From Astropecten irregularis (lineage: Eukaryota; Echinodermata; Asteroidea; Paxillosida; Astropectinidae), in the NCBI GenBank assembly GCA_963971285.1, contig OZ020254.1, positions 1,054,001-1,118,000 on the forward strand: a stretch of 64,000 bases of DNA, written 5' to 3'. Position numbers and translations under genes: made by a program. Of the stretch, positions 12,716 through 23,660 are shown in pieces. Below the pieces are notes generated by a model. That model searched no databases, had not been told where the DNA came from, and was given only the letters and a program-made list of their open reading frames with translations. The number at the start of each line of letters is the position of its first letter. Position 1 is the stretch's first letter.

Positions 12716-12840
12716 GGGGCCAATTTCATGGAGCTGCTTAAGCACCAAAATTTTCTTAAGCACCCTAAAACTTGGTAGATAAAATCGGTATCGCAGCCAA
12801 AACTCCTTGTGAATGTTATGCTCAGCAAAACTATCCAGAT
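12716..12840 (+). repeat. GGGGCCAATTTCATGGAGC element, truncated
   Basis: Starts GGGGCCAATTTCATGGAGCT and keeps TAAGCACC and CCAAAACTCCTTGTGAATGT. The 3' half is missing. Full copies are at 17,393 and 55,088. Confidence 0.65.
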
Positions 12841-12924
12841 CAGTCTAAGTTGAATATGGCTGGAGCTGCAGGATTCGTTGCAACTGACCACGTGACATAA
12901 CGACAGTGAATTCCGTCTGAATTA

Positions 12925-12990
12925 TTCTGGAGGTCGCTGGTTCGAATCCCGATTCAGGGAAATGTTCTTTATTTACTTTTTAATGACAAC
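12925..12990 (+). repeat. Fragment of tRNA-derived hairpin element
   Basis: GGAGGTCGCTGGTTCGAATCC is followed by the family tail TTTATTTACTTTTTAATGAC. It carries a B box only. Confidence 0.5.
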
Positions 12991-13807
12991 AAATGTCAAA
13001 AGTGGACCTCAGTTATACGTCAATTATTGGTCACTGTTCAAAAAGTAGCAAGAGAAGGAATTAAAACCAAATCAAGATCACATCAAAATCGTAAGAGTAA
13101 CTGTCGTAAGTCTGTCATTCAGTCATGGATCAACTCCTTAGGCGACTGCGTTTACCCTGCCCCACATAACAAATCATCCACGATAACATTGTCCACATTA
13201 TTTGGGTAGATTGTCTTACCAAAGGTGCTGGAAAATCACCAACCTAAAATAGATGTAGAATATAGACCTAGAATCCAGACCTATACTCTGGGACATTCCG
13301 CCGTCATACCTGTGTGGAGCCGGGACTCGCAGACCGCTCCAAACATCCGTATTCATTTCAACTTCCTATTTTTGTTGAAATGAAATCTCGATGTCAGCTT
13401 TAACGAATGGCGATCTTTCCCGCCCACTCTAACTGCATAAACATCTCCACATTCGCGCTGAGTGATGCAACTACATGATATTTCTTTTTCGTCGAGAGCA
13501 TTTTTTCTTTTAATGCTGCAGTATCCAGTTTGCACAAATTGACTCAAGAATGTTGTGTTTTTTCAGCATGGTAAAGTTGGCATTCGATTAAATTAAGCTC
13601 AGAACGTGTGGGCTTGTAAGTGTCGGATCTTAAAATATATGCTGTGGTTTTCTTAGATGAGAACAATAATTGTCAATCAAATTAAAATCAATATTCTGAC
13701 GCGCACTTAAGAAAAAGTTACCACGATTTCCCTTTCCCCGTTGAATCTTGAAAGTAGGCCTATAATCTGAAGCCATTTTATCCAAGTGATTTGTACAAAG
13801 AATCGTA

Positions 13808-14047
13808 AAATAAGGTAGGTTTGCGGTGACACCATGTAATCTCTTCTATGAGAGGGTGTGGTTCTGAGAAGAACCGTAGGTGTTATCTCCCCGTTCCGAA
13901 CAGTGTGCTCTGTCCGTCTTCAGGAGAGTGACTGAGGACGAACAGAGCACACTGTTCGGAACGTCGATATTATACCACCGGTTCTTCTCAGAACAACACT
14001 CTTACTGAAGAGATTTCTTGGTGTCGCCGCAAACCTTTACCTTATTT
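13808..14047. mobile_element. Palindromic element of 240 bp
   Basis: AAATAAGGTAGGTTTGCGG, GGTTCTGAGAAGAACCG and GTTCCGAACAGTGTGCTCTG on the left are mirrored on the right by the corresponding complements, ending CCTTTACCTTATTT. Almost the whole length can fold into one hairpin, with a short loop around GTCTTCAGGAGAGTGACTG. Diverged single-sided relatives are at 24,293-24,428 and 35,022-35,150. Confidence 0.8.
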
Positions 14048-14129
14048 GATTACATCCACCAGGCAAAGCTTCAAATCTTGTCCAATGAATCGTCTTTGGT
14101 GTGAATGACAAGGCGATGATAAATGTATA

Positions 14130-14348
14130 GGGTCTATACGAAATGAGGCTAGAGGCTAGGCCTGGAATTTAGTTTGCTACCGCCATTTTGTGTCCTAAGT
14201 GAAATAAAGGGCTTGAGATACCGGTACATGACGAAGCTGGAGCCTTTCTTAGTTTCTTCTGCTTCGTCATGTGGACCAATCCCTTCATGGGCCTCAAATG
14301 GCGGTAGCGAAATGATGACTATCCTCAAGCCTGGTTTCGTAAAGGCCC
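14130..14348 (+). mobile_element. GGGCCTTTACGAAA inverted-repeat element
   Basis: Starts GGGTCTATACGAAATGAGGC and ends GCCTGGTTTCGTAAAGGCCC; the inner arms CTACCGCCATTTTGTG and CAAATGGCGGTAGCG are complementary, as are ATGACGAAG and CTTCGTCAT. Related copy at 19,140-19,354. Confidence 0.7.
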
Positions 14349-15189
14349 TGACATGCAGCTAGATTCACAGGTGATGAAACTATGACGGATCGCTACGTCC
14401 TAAGTCGAGTTCAAGCCAAATTCCACCAAAGGACACTATTTCAAAAAAAGACATATGAATGTACATACAACATGTACATGCATACACGACCTTTTTATAA
14501 TTCCACAACGCCACTGACCTGCAAATATCTCACTGGGGTTCGATATCCGATACATTGCGCGGATTGCAGAGAAGTAGGGCAAGGGGATGTGAATGTGTGG
14601 ATGCGCTTGTGACACACCACGGACGCCGAGGTTGGGCTGACCGAGATGGTGATGTTGTTGACGGTGTAGCGTTTCAACTTTCCCCCGTTGGTGATGGTCC
14701 GAGACACGAAAGGTATCTATGCCAAACACCACGGGACGTTTATGTAAGGAGGGCAGATCTCAGCACCAATTAAAAGGATGGCCATTTGATTTATAATATT
14801 TATGCACAAAGAAAGGGAAAATTGAATATATACATAAATCCGACTTGCGATTTATGTCATTGGCCCTGCGGTGTATCAGGGGACGTACACCCTGCAGTAA
14901 AGAGTTACGGAGAGTCTTTTGTCGCCACACAAAAGGCGCGCAGGGAAAACACCGCAGTAATGGCGGATGGTATGTCTAGCCGTCGGATTGGCCTTACACC
15001 ATCCAAGAGCACAAAGAAGATCGTCAAAACATCTTTGAATCTCGTTAGAATGATAAATTCTTCATAAATTACAACAAAATGTGCGCTATACTAAAAAACA
15101 ATCAAAATATTGAAATATGGTGGCCCCGAAGGGACATTAACATATCAAATTGTATACACATAAATTATCGACCGTAAGCGACAAATGTT

Positions 15190-15337
15190 TCTGGGGTCGA
15201 TTTCACCAAACTCATCGTAACTTACTATCAATCGTAGGACATAATATGTGGTGCATTGCAGGATAGGCCCCCTGCGATGTGTTATCTTTCGTAACTCGAG
15301 TTACGATCGATCGTAGGGCTAGTGAAATTGACCTCAG
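15190..15337 (+). mobile_element. GGGTCGATTTCAC inverted-repeat element
   Basis: Starts GGGTCGATTTCACCAAACTC and ends GGGCTAGTGAAATTGACCTC, with ATCGTAACTTAC and GTTACGATCGATCGTAGG inside. Related to 1,110-1,229. Confidence 0.65.
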
Positions 15338-15964
15338 CGATCATAAAGTGTTCGTGCACGTTTGCAACATGAGATGCCACGCCCCATGGAAAGGTGTATT
15401 TACCATCAATAAACTGCCCTCAACTTCTTCGTAAAACTAATACATGCCTAATGTCTTCTTCTGAAGTGCCAATAAAACAAGAGGGGAATTACCTGATGAA
15501 ATATCCCAATTAAAAGTTTTAAGTTTCTATCTGTCAATGAGGTCATGCAAGGGCAGACGATAATAATGTTAGTAAATGCACTTGGCCTATGTAATTGGTA
15601 TACCAACCTATAGTTTATCAGTTTTAGTGGTGCGCTCAGGTCAAATTGGCGCTCAGAACAATATCTCATTTGGTACCCGTGCACAAATGCGACACGGAGG
15701 GGAAATAGACTCTGGTCAAGGGCCAATAAATCAAGAGATAATGTTTATCTAGAATGGAGGCCCGCCCATTCATCATCCTTAAAAAATGTAAGCAATGACA
15801 ACGCCAGAACGAACAAACAAGGATTGAAATATGTGTTCAAGACATTTTTCTTTCTCGGCGAGTGCTGTCGTTGGTATAACCATAATTGAAACCATTTAGC
15901 AGCTGCAATGATGGAAAAGTCTTTTTCGTTTTACAAAATCAAACGAAGGACTGAAGACTGAAGT
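15338..15964. other. Intergenic sequence without recognised feature
   Basis: AT-rich, short frames only, no repeat recognised. Confidence 0.45.
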
Positions 15965-16055
15965 TTTCACAGATGACTGTTACTGTATCTTCCTTGATAT
16001 TTTGCCCATGAATCTGTATTTCTTTGACAAAAACCAAAATATGATACCATCTTTA
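15965..16055 (+). mobile_element. TTAAAGG element, subfamily 2, fragment
   Basis: TTCACAGATGACTGTTACTG and AAACCAAAATATGATACC match the ends of the subfamily 2 copies at 2,031 and 4,833. Confidence 0.45.
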
Positions 16056-16473
16056 ACATTAATCTTTAAGTTTCGTGAAATCCAGCTCAGCTTCAGTGAA
16101 TAAAAAGAGATATTCTTGTTCAAAAGACGAAAGGTTTTGTACCCTACGGCTGCATATACGCGTGATAACAGACTGAGTGGGCGGGAAAAGGAAAGATAAT
16201 ATCAGTGATATGATTGATGTAATCAAAGGAGTTTGAATGTCTGGTCGTCTGCTGGCCGTGCAAATGACTGCACGCATGCACCCGTGCACATCAAAACAAT
16301 GTCACGTTAGAGAGTGGGCGTCGTGATGAATGAGACAACTCTATGAGAAAAAAATCACTATGGCAAAAATTGCCGTCATTTCATTAATTTTGAACTTCGG
16401 AAAGATTTATTTATAATTACGGTCAGGAAAGAGGGTTAGAAGCCAAACATACTGATGGTTCGTGAACGATGGT

Positions 16474-16503
16474 TAAAGGTACAGTACAGGATTGGTAACA
16501 TGT
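16474..16503 (+). mobile_element. Isolated terminal repeat of subfamily 1
   Basis: TTAAAGGTACAGTACAGGAT followed by TGGTAACATG, then unrelated sequence. It sits 90 bp before the minisatellite. Confidence 0.5.
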
Positions 16504-16592
16504 GTGATGAACAAGGACATCAAGGTAATAGTCAAGGGTAATTGACTACAGGATATAAGTCATGACCTGGGACAGAAAGCAATAACCACCTA

Positions 16593-17085
16593 TAGGCAAT
16601 GACCAGGGCACCATGGCATCAAGGCAATGAGCAGGGACTCCAAGACAACGACCAGGGACATCAAGGCAATGACCAGGGGCACCGAAACAATGACCAGAGG
16701 CACCAAGGCAATGACCAGAGGCACCAAGGTAATGACCCAAAGCACCAAGGCAATGACCAGGGGCACCAAGGCAATGACCAGAGGCACCGAGGCAATGACC
16801 AGAGGCACATAGGTAATGACCCAAAGCACCAAGGCAATGACCAGGGGCATCAAGGCAATGACCAGGAGCACCAAGGCAATGACCAGGGGCACCAAGGCAA
16901 TGGCCATATGCACCAAGGCAATGACCAAAGGCTCCAATGCAATGACCCAAGCCCCAAGGCAATGACTAGAGGCACCGAGGCAATGACCAGGGGCACCAAG
17001 TTAATGACCAGGGGCACCAAGGAAATGGCCAGAGGCACCAGAGCAATGACTGGGGGCACCAAGGCAAAGTCAATAGCCAGGGCCT
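16593..17085 (+). repeat. 21-bp minisatellite, about 23 units
   Basis: Consensus unit GGCAATGACCAGGGGCACCAA, variants 70-100% identical. Units 6-8 and 10-12 show the same variant order, suggesting an 84-bp higher-order duplication. Because 21 is a multiple of three, long reading frames run through it on both strands (185 residues plus, 138 and 115 minus); these are by-products, not genes. Confidence 0.92.
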
Positions 17086-17392
17086 CGAGTGCAATTTATA
17101 CCCGAGGAGCTCTGAGACCATTGCCTAACACTACCTTTGTGAAATTCATACCCTAAAATATCTGATCCATGTACTTGGGGATCAATGTATATCAATAAAT
17201 ATGATAGGAAAACTATTTCAAAAATCAATCATGCCCACAGACATCTCACAGGATTTAAGTTATCAATTATCATTATTACTTTTGTCTTTATTTCTTTTGT
17301 TTAGAATGGGAATCTATAACTTCAGAAACAACACTTGTTCGTGTTAGCAAACATGAAAAACGACTCAAACTGTGTTCCAATAGGGGTCAATT

Positions 17393-17808
17393 TCATAGAG
17401 TTTCTAAGCATCAAAATTTGCTCAAGCACCAAAAACCTAGGTAGATAAAATCAGTATGCCAGCCAAAACTCCTAGTGAATGTTATGCTCAGCAAACAATG
17501 GCCGAAAACAAGTCAAATGCAGTAAACATCACATGAAATGTTGGTTGGTTATCCTGTTTGATCAAGGAAGACTTTTCATGCTTAAGCAAATCTTGCGCTT
17601 AAGCACCAAAAACCTTGTTAAATAAAATCAATATGCCAGCCAAAACTCCTTGTGAATGTTATGCTCAGCAAACAATGGCTAAATACAAGTCAAAAGCAGT
17701 AAACATCACATGAAAATTAGGTTGGTAATCCTGTTTGATCAAGTAAGGCTTTTCATGCTGAAGCAAATCTTGTGCTTTATCATTAAGCAGCTCTATGAAA
17801 TTGGCCCC
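17393..17808 (+). mobile_element. GGGGCCAATTTCATAGAGCT element with duplicated interior
   Basis: Starts GGGGTCAATTTCATAGAG and ends CTCTATGAAATTGGCCCC. The interior, from CCAGCCAAAACTCCT to GACTTTTCATGC, is present twice in tandem (about 17,455-17,590 and 17,635-17,770). The single-copy form is at 55,088-55,330. Confidence 0.75.
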
Positions 17809-18422
17809 AGGTTTTAAGCAGACAATCAAAATATGTATCCTGTCCTTAAGGATTTCTGTTACATATGTTTCTAAATTCTATATATTTTTTTTCTTCAGAT
17901 TTGTAATTTTATAGTCGACCAAATCATAAATAAGTCTTCTAAGATCGGCAGACATTTGGACACTGTTGTGTATCCGATACTTGCTTAAATTCTACATAAA
18001 TTAAATTTATAAAAATAATACAGATTAATATATTATTACACAGTGTACATGTATTCACAAAAAAATTCCGCCCTTTGAGAAGAATTGATATGAATTGTAA
18101 TCTGTGCTATAATATTCACCAGACTTACTGTTATGGCTTACTGAGATTCAAGTGTCAAAGCAAAGAAGCAAATAAATTCAAATATGCAGGTATCTTGCTT
18201 TCAAATCTTAAGCAAGGGAAGCCGTTAGTTGAATACAGATTAAGAAGACAAAGCAAGAAGGCAGTGATAAGAGGGATTCCATGGTGAGCACGGACAATTT
18301 GACTCAAACTGAGAAGTGAGAACCTTTGGTGTTATACATGTATACCAACATTTTATATTTGAGCTATCTAGTGCAATATATAGAGCGGGTTTCCAAAGTT
18401 TTATTGCTTGGGCTGTCAGCCA
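17809..18422. other. Intergenic sequence without recognised feature
   Basis: AT-rich with short frames only. Confidence 0.4.
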
Positions 18423-18964
18423 GGGCCCAATTTCATGGAATCTGTTACCTTTAGCAAAAATTCTTTGCTTATGGTAGCAGATTTGTATTGCTTACGGTTA
18501 GCGCATTTCATGGGAAAGTTTTCTTTTTGGTAACGGTATATAAGCATGGAATTTAAGCATGTTGTTTTGTCCATGCAGTATTGTGTAGTTTTAAATATAG
18601 ATGTTGATCGTCTTTGCTGTTTTTCTGATGAATTTTACTTTTGAGGATTTTAGTACTGTACTTTTATTTCGGTTTTTCTTAATCTGTATGCTGTTGTGTT
18701 CGTGCAATACTGTTTACTTTTAAAATTTGATGTCTTTTAAAATTTGTATCTGAACTGCACACGGGAAAATGAATTTCATGTATATTTTTATATGACGAAT
18801 AAATTGAATTGAATTGAATTGAATTGAATGGAATAATCATGGTTACCCTAGAAATTCTTCGCTATCCGAAAGTCTTGCTTACGGATACCATTAATTAGAT
18901 AACACGCGTAGCAGTGCCCGTAAGCATAAAATTAGGCCGTAACAGATTCCATGACATTGGGCCC
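18423..18964 (+). mobile_element. GGGCCCAATTTCATGGAATC element interrupted by a LINE 3' end
   Basis: Ends GGGCCCAATTTCATGGAATC and GATTCCATGACATTGGGCCC are complementary. The uninterrupted relative at 43,531-43,824 lacks the middle about 18,550-18,833, which ends in a (TTGAA)n tail. Confidence 0.75.
18550..18833 (+). mobile_element. 5'-truncated non-LTR retrotransposon 3' end
   Basis: Ends GAATTTCATGTATATTTTTA, AATAAATTGAATTGAATTGAA: a 3' UTR with a 5-bp microsatellite tail (18,804-18,829), as in CR1/L2-type LINEs. No protein remains. The 5' boundary is approximate. Confidence 0.55.
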
Positions 18965-19139
18965 AGGAGCCCTAACCAACGATTACAGAGAGAAAAGGAC
19001 ATGGGAATGAAAACTCCAGCGACAATATGAGGAGATTTCCAAGTCCGCAACCAATAATACCCATTGCTGCAAAATGAGCGGCTCATCAATGATGGCCAGA
19101 AACACTAGCTGCCTTGTAAGGCAGGTAAAGCAACGTGTT

Positions 19140-19354
19140 GGGCCTTTATGAAATAAGGCTAGGCTTGGGATTTACTTTACTCCCACTATTTTGTGTCCTA
19201 AATGAAATGAAGGGCTTGAGATGCATAGCGAAGCTGGCGCCTTTTTTGGCTTCGTCACGTGGCCCAGTCCTTTTGTTTCATTTTGGGAGCCTCAAATTGT
19301 AGTAGCGAAATAAGTCCCTGGCCCTAGCCTCAAGACTGGTTTCCTAAATGCCCC
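19140..19354 (+). mobile_element. GGGCCTTTATGAAA inverted-repeat element
   Basis: Starts GGGCCTTTATGAAATAAGGC and ends GACTGGTTTCCTAAATGCCCC; the interior GAAGCTGGCGCC and GGCTTCGTCACGTGG matches the copy at 14,130. Confidence 0.7.
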
Positions 19355-20326
19355 AAATCTCATGGGTACTGTTTAAAACTTAGGTTGGAGTTACCAATGG
19401 ATCTGGCACTTTCAGCGCTCATGGCTTTTGTGTTATAAATTAATTTTCAAAAAGGGGAAAAACTGGATGACCGTTGATAATGATCATTATTTTGGCGTGA
19501 TCAAAGAAAACTTGATTGGAAGAAAGAAAATGAAATAATATGACAAAATATTACCTATGGCATTCAAGCAGAATTCGACAGACGAACATAATTTGAAGTT
19601 AAAGCCCCAGCAATGCAGAGAGATATGCAGGCAAGGGTATGATAACATGATCATAGTCAGCTGTTACACGACAGGCACATACATGTGCTGTCTTTCAATT
19701 CTCTTCAATCTTCCTCCAACGACTGAAGCACATGATTCTGCCACCATTTTGTTTCCGCGTCTAACAAATCCTTGACTCATGAAGAATCCTGAATCTTCGA
19801 AGGAACTTTCAAGGTGAAACCACAGAGTGATGTCCGCGCTGTTTCTTTTGACGTAAAGTGGTCCACTGAGTTACAGAGCACTGACCAAAGTGCCACATGG
19901 TATCTTGGGAGACAGAAATTGAATCTGTTCTTCCGTACACACTACAGCAGTGCTCTACGAGGCTGTGTTGCTCACTGTGGCATGAGGTAATGTTACAGTG
20001 TTCATTCCATGTGCACTATTGGTACGAGACACAGATGGCTTTTGTCAATGTCTTCACGATGCTTAATACTTAGCACATGCAGCATGATGGTGTATGGCTT
20101 ATAAGGTTTTGATCGAATCCACCCGGCTGGGACCACCAATGCATAGTGTCCATGTGGCATCATTAAATGCATACAATTCCTGATTCCTATTATACTTCAG
20201 TGAGTTAACATGTGAAGATTCTCTTTTTAAAAAGGCAGGACATCAATCCATGATGCAAAACTTCAGCAGCAAAGGACATCAAAGTTTAACTAGGGCTTCG
20301 GAATGAGGGATAATGGAATAGTACAG
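19355..20326. other. Sequence downstream of RNF4 without recognised gene
   Basis: Unique-looking DNA between the repeats and the RNF4 polyadenylation signal. It may contain distal RNF4 3' UTR. Confidence 0.4.
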
Positions 20327-20332
20327 TTTATT
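20327..20332 (-). terminator. Candidate RNF4 polyadenylation signal
   Basis: AATAAA on the minus strand, 84 nt after the stop codon. This would give a short 3' UTR of about 100 nt. Cleavage position is not visible from sequence alone, and more distal signals could be used. Confidence 0.5.
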
Positions 20333-20415
20333 GATGCTACGCTGACTTGTAATGGTATATCCTGCCACAGCTGCTGGGCGGGGGACCAACAAAACCACCA
20401 ATCTACCCTTTCCTG

Positions 20416-20565
20416 TCATAGAAATATGGGATGGATCTGTCGCATGGTGAGCTTATGCCGGCACGTGGGGCATCGGTGCTGCGTCTGGATGGCCCCCCTG
20501 ATGCATCGGTTGCAGAAGATGTGCCCGCATATCGTGGAGGTGAGCTGGAGACCACTGGCTCGGAT
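20416..20565 (-). CDS. RNF4: RNF4 terminal coding exon (second half of RING, stop)
   Basis: 150 nt including the stop (TGA at 20418-20416). The acceptor is CCCTCGACAG|ATCCGA. Residues 170-218 begin IRASGLQLTSTICGHIFC and contain the remaining RING ligands C182, H184, C187, C190, C201 and C204. The C-terminal residues RQIHPIFL parallel RYHPIYI of human RNF4, the tail that packs in the RING dimer and supports ubiquitin transfer. This is the strongest single match in the window. Confidence 0.95.
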   Translation of the reverse strand: MRASGLQLTSTICGHIFCNRCIRGAIQTQHRCPTCRHKLTMRQIHPIFL

Positions 20566-20632
20566 CTGTCGAGGGATGTATCAGGTTTGGGAGAATTAAT
20601 ATGACTGAAGGTTTCATTAGTAACTTATGGTA

Positions 20633-21026
20633 TGGTTTGCTCTTTGATCATTAATTTTTTGGGGAAAATTAGTCAAATGAGTCATTTTATGTTACAACTG
20701 CTGATTGAGCTTCTTTGTTCCTTTGTATGTTTGCTTATTTGTAGGGGTGCTTGTTGGGGGTTTTGTTTATTTTTTTTCTGTCTGTTTGTTTGGCTAGCTT
20801 AAATCTACAGTCTACATGCTAGCAAACGTTTGGTCTTTGATCATGAACTTTGGGGAAATTTGTCAAATTAGTCATTTTGTATTACAATTGCTGTTTTGAA
20901 CTTCTTTGTTTGTTTGTTTGTTTGTTTGCTTATTTGTAGGGTTGCTTGTTGGGTATTTGTTTGTTTGTTTGTTTGTTTTTTCTGTCTGTATGTTTGGCTA
21001 GATTTAATCTACAGACTACATGCAAG
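20633..21026. repeat. About 195-bp tandem duplication in the last RNF4 intron
   Basis: Two units start TTTGCTCTTTGATCAT and TTTGGTCTTTGATCAT. Both contain GTCAAATNAGTCATTTT, a (GTTT)n run and end TGTTTGGCTAG...CTACATGC. The (TTTG)n tract has expanded in the second unit. Confidence 0.75.
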
Positions 21027-21873
21027 CTAAATGTCAATCAGCACCTTCATCAAAGTCAAGCTGGCCTTGGATATGATGAGACAGCTGCTATAATGAAACA
21101 TTCTCTCTGAGAACCAGAGACAGAGAGAGACAGAGAGCAGGGGAGAAGTGGACTGGGGAGGTTTGGGAGACCCAGGGGCAGAAGTTCACACCCAACGAAG
21201 CAGGTGCACTGGTTTGAGGCTGAAGATTGAAGGATTGAGGGAGGAATATGAGGATGCACGGCTGGGTGCTGGGCCTGTCAGTGTCAGGGGCTTATACCGA
21301 CTCCTTGACTGGATCCATCGAGGCCAGACGGCTGTGGCAAAGCAGCCTGTTCTCTGAAGGAGGGCTTGAACAGCTGGAGGCCCACGGCAGGGGGTGGATG
21401 GGTTATCAACTATTGCTCCAATACGATCCGAATGAATTACTGGGAGCTTAATTCAGTTATGCATGCTAGCAGCATTTGCTAAAGCGCATCTTAGCACTTA
21501 AATGCTATCTACACATTCATACATTATGAGGTTGATTGGGACATTTTTGGGAGGAGTAAAGGAAATGTACCGACATACAAACTGACAGAAGTACTGACAA
21601 ACACATTAATCAGGGATGAGATTGACTAATGATAAAAATATTTGAAAACAACTGACAGGGTGCAGACAAAATCAGAAAATCTTCTGTACTTTTGTACACA
21701 GCTTGTGAGTAAAAAAAATCTGAAATCCATAACAAAAAAATAATGAAAACGGATACAAATCCGAGAAATCTCATCCCAGAAACTGACAGAGCAGGGTCAA
21801 GCTAAAGGACTAACGGTCAGCCCGCCTGACGGACGGACGGACACACAGAATGAGTTTTGTTGGGAGAGATTAC

Positions 21874-21979
21874 CTGGTTTTCGTTGTCCATGCACACAGG
21901 GCACTTGACCTGCTTCCTGCCCGGGGTACTGGCTGCAGCGTTGGAAGGAGGAGATGCTGGGTCAATTGACAAGTCTGGC
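21874..21979 (-). CDS. RNF4: RNF4 coding exon 4 (first half of RING)
   Basis: 106 nt. The acceptor TTGCTGTTCAG precedes GCCAGACTT and the donor is CAG|GTAATC. It encodes residues 134-169: a Ser/Pro/Ala linker followed by KQVKCPVCMDNENQ, which supplies RING zinc ligands C160 and C163. The intron splits the RING between the first CxxC and the CxH motif, in phase 0. Confidence 0.92.
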
Positions 21980-22940
21980 CTGAACAGCAACAACAACAAC
22001 AAAATGATGAACAGGGAGGGTTTATAAATATGACATCCATAACATGTTGGAATGTGAAACGGATATGCGGCGGGGATGAAGATCACAGACAACACAGCAT
22101 ATGTCACATACTATCTACATAATGTTAACATTCAAGGAGCAGTTGTTCCATTAGATATGATTTTTTTTCTACTTTCCCAAATGATTTATCCAGTTCTGGG
22201 GATTGATTATGATACATCAAGACAGACGTAGTGTTTAAATATGATAGCTCGTGTTATGAGAGCTTTTTCTTTTAATTACTGATAACAATTCAAATGTAAC
22301 AGATCACGATGTTGTTAAATACATGACTTCTTTACTACTCTACAAGTAATGTGTTATAAATCTGATAAATCCAAACTGCCCACTTCAGATGCTAAGCAGA
22401 CTTTTGCCTTAGTTTTGATTTGTTGGAATTATTTCCGCATCTGTTTCCACATTTGTTATATTAACTCTAAATGCTTTAGGGCATAATTCCCATGGAGTTG
22501 TACACAAACTTTACTTGCCTATTTAAATAAATATCATCTGAACTGCTTAACTTAAAATAAAACAAACAGTATGGACAGTAAAAATGTTTCTTTAAAAGGT
22601 ATTTGCCACATTTCCTAACATCCAATTTCTCCCTAACAACAACTTTTATAGCAAAACTTTTCCCCCTAACATAATCTTTTTACAATACATATTTCATAAA
22701 TACTAAGTGTTTGAAGTCTAATTTCTTCTTAATTTATAAACATTTCTATTTGCCTTTTAACAATGATTCATTTATATTTGTATTTGCCTTATTTGATCAC
22801 ATAGATTTACCTTTTCTTTAACCTTCTTGTTTATTTTTTTAACACAGAGACTATTCTGATTGAGTGATAAGACCAAGCCTACAAGAAGAAGTATCCTAGT
22901 CAAGAGCCAGTATGACAGCCAACAGAATGGGAGAATGTAT
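21980..22940. other. RNF4 intron sequence
   Basis: Includes a CAACAACAACAAC simple repeat next to the exon 4 acceptor (21,988-22,001) and then AT-rich DNA with no recognised element. Confidence 0.4.
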
Positions 22941-23215
22941 TAGGGCTGCAGTTTGTAACCGGTTACCCGGTTAACCAATTGTTCAGACGATTACCCGGTC
23001 ACATTTTCCAGTTTAGGTTAACCGCAATGGGTTCTTTTAAGTGCATTTCCTTTTTCAATAATCCATTATTGATGTTGGACTGACCTTTTTTTGTTTTGTA
23101 TACCATCTAAATTCACAATGTGCGAATGTTTTCTTTGTTATAAGTGTAACCGTAACCGTAACCGAATTACAGACGGGTAACCGGTTACAAAATTATTAGT
23201 AAACTTACAGCCCTA
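22941..23215. mobile_element. Non-autonomous hAT-type element with 8-bp target duplication
   Basis: 275 bp. Ends TAGGGCTGCAGTTTGTAACC and TAAACTTACAGCCCTA; inner arms GTAACCGGTTACCCGG and CGGGTAACCGGTTACAAA. The 8-bp direct repeat GAATGTAT flanks it exactly (22,933-22,940 and 23,216-23,223). TAGGGCTG ends and 8-bp duplications are typical of the hAT superfamily. Located in an RNF4 intron. Confidence 0.88.
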
Positions 23216-23484
23216 GAATGTATTGTTTATTTGTTTATTAGGATGAAAAACAAAAACGAGGGCAAATGTTTAGAATGACACATCATTTTGGTCCCCCCAA
23301 GTACTCCCCTTAGTCCAGCCTCACACCTATCCAGCGATTGACAAAGGGGTGACTTTCGCTTAAAATCAGACCAGGATATTGGCCATGCCAAGCATTCCTC
23401 GCAGATTCTGCATGCACTACTGTATAAATAGCCACATGATCATCATCAGACAACCACGTCTTGAATCTCAATACTGACTAAATG

Positions 23485-23660
23485 GATGATCCCTCCCCCC
23501 CCCCCTCCTCTTAAAATCTCTCTCTCTCTTCATCCAACATTAATGTCACCTGTTATCAAGTGAAATCAAAAGAGTGAGGGAAAGAAGGGGGGGGGGGCTT
23601 ATCTTCCCTCAACCCCCAGGGTCATGATCCGAGAGTACAGCCATAGGGGGGGGGGGACCG
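23485..23660. repeat. Homopolymer C and G runs
   Basis: Runs of ten or more C (near 23,498) and ten or more G (23,588 and 23,646). Prone to sequencing error and possibly G-quadruplex forming. Confidence 0.7.

Noticed and set aside
16593..17085. CRISPR-like regular repeats
   Set aside because: Units are contiguous without spacers, diverged, and the window is clearly eukaryotic; it is a minisatellite.
16546..17156. Long reading frames on both strands across the 21-bp array
   Set aside because: They exist because the repeat unit is divisible by three and lacks stops. No splice sites, promoter or family resemblance.
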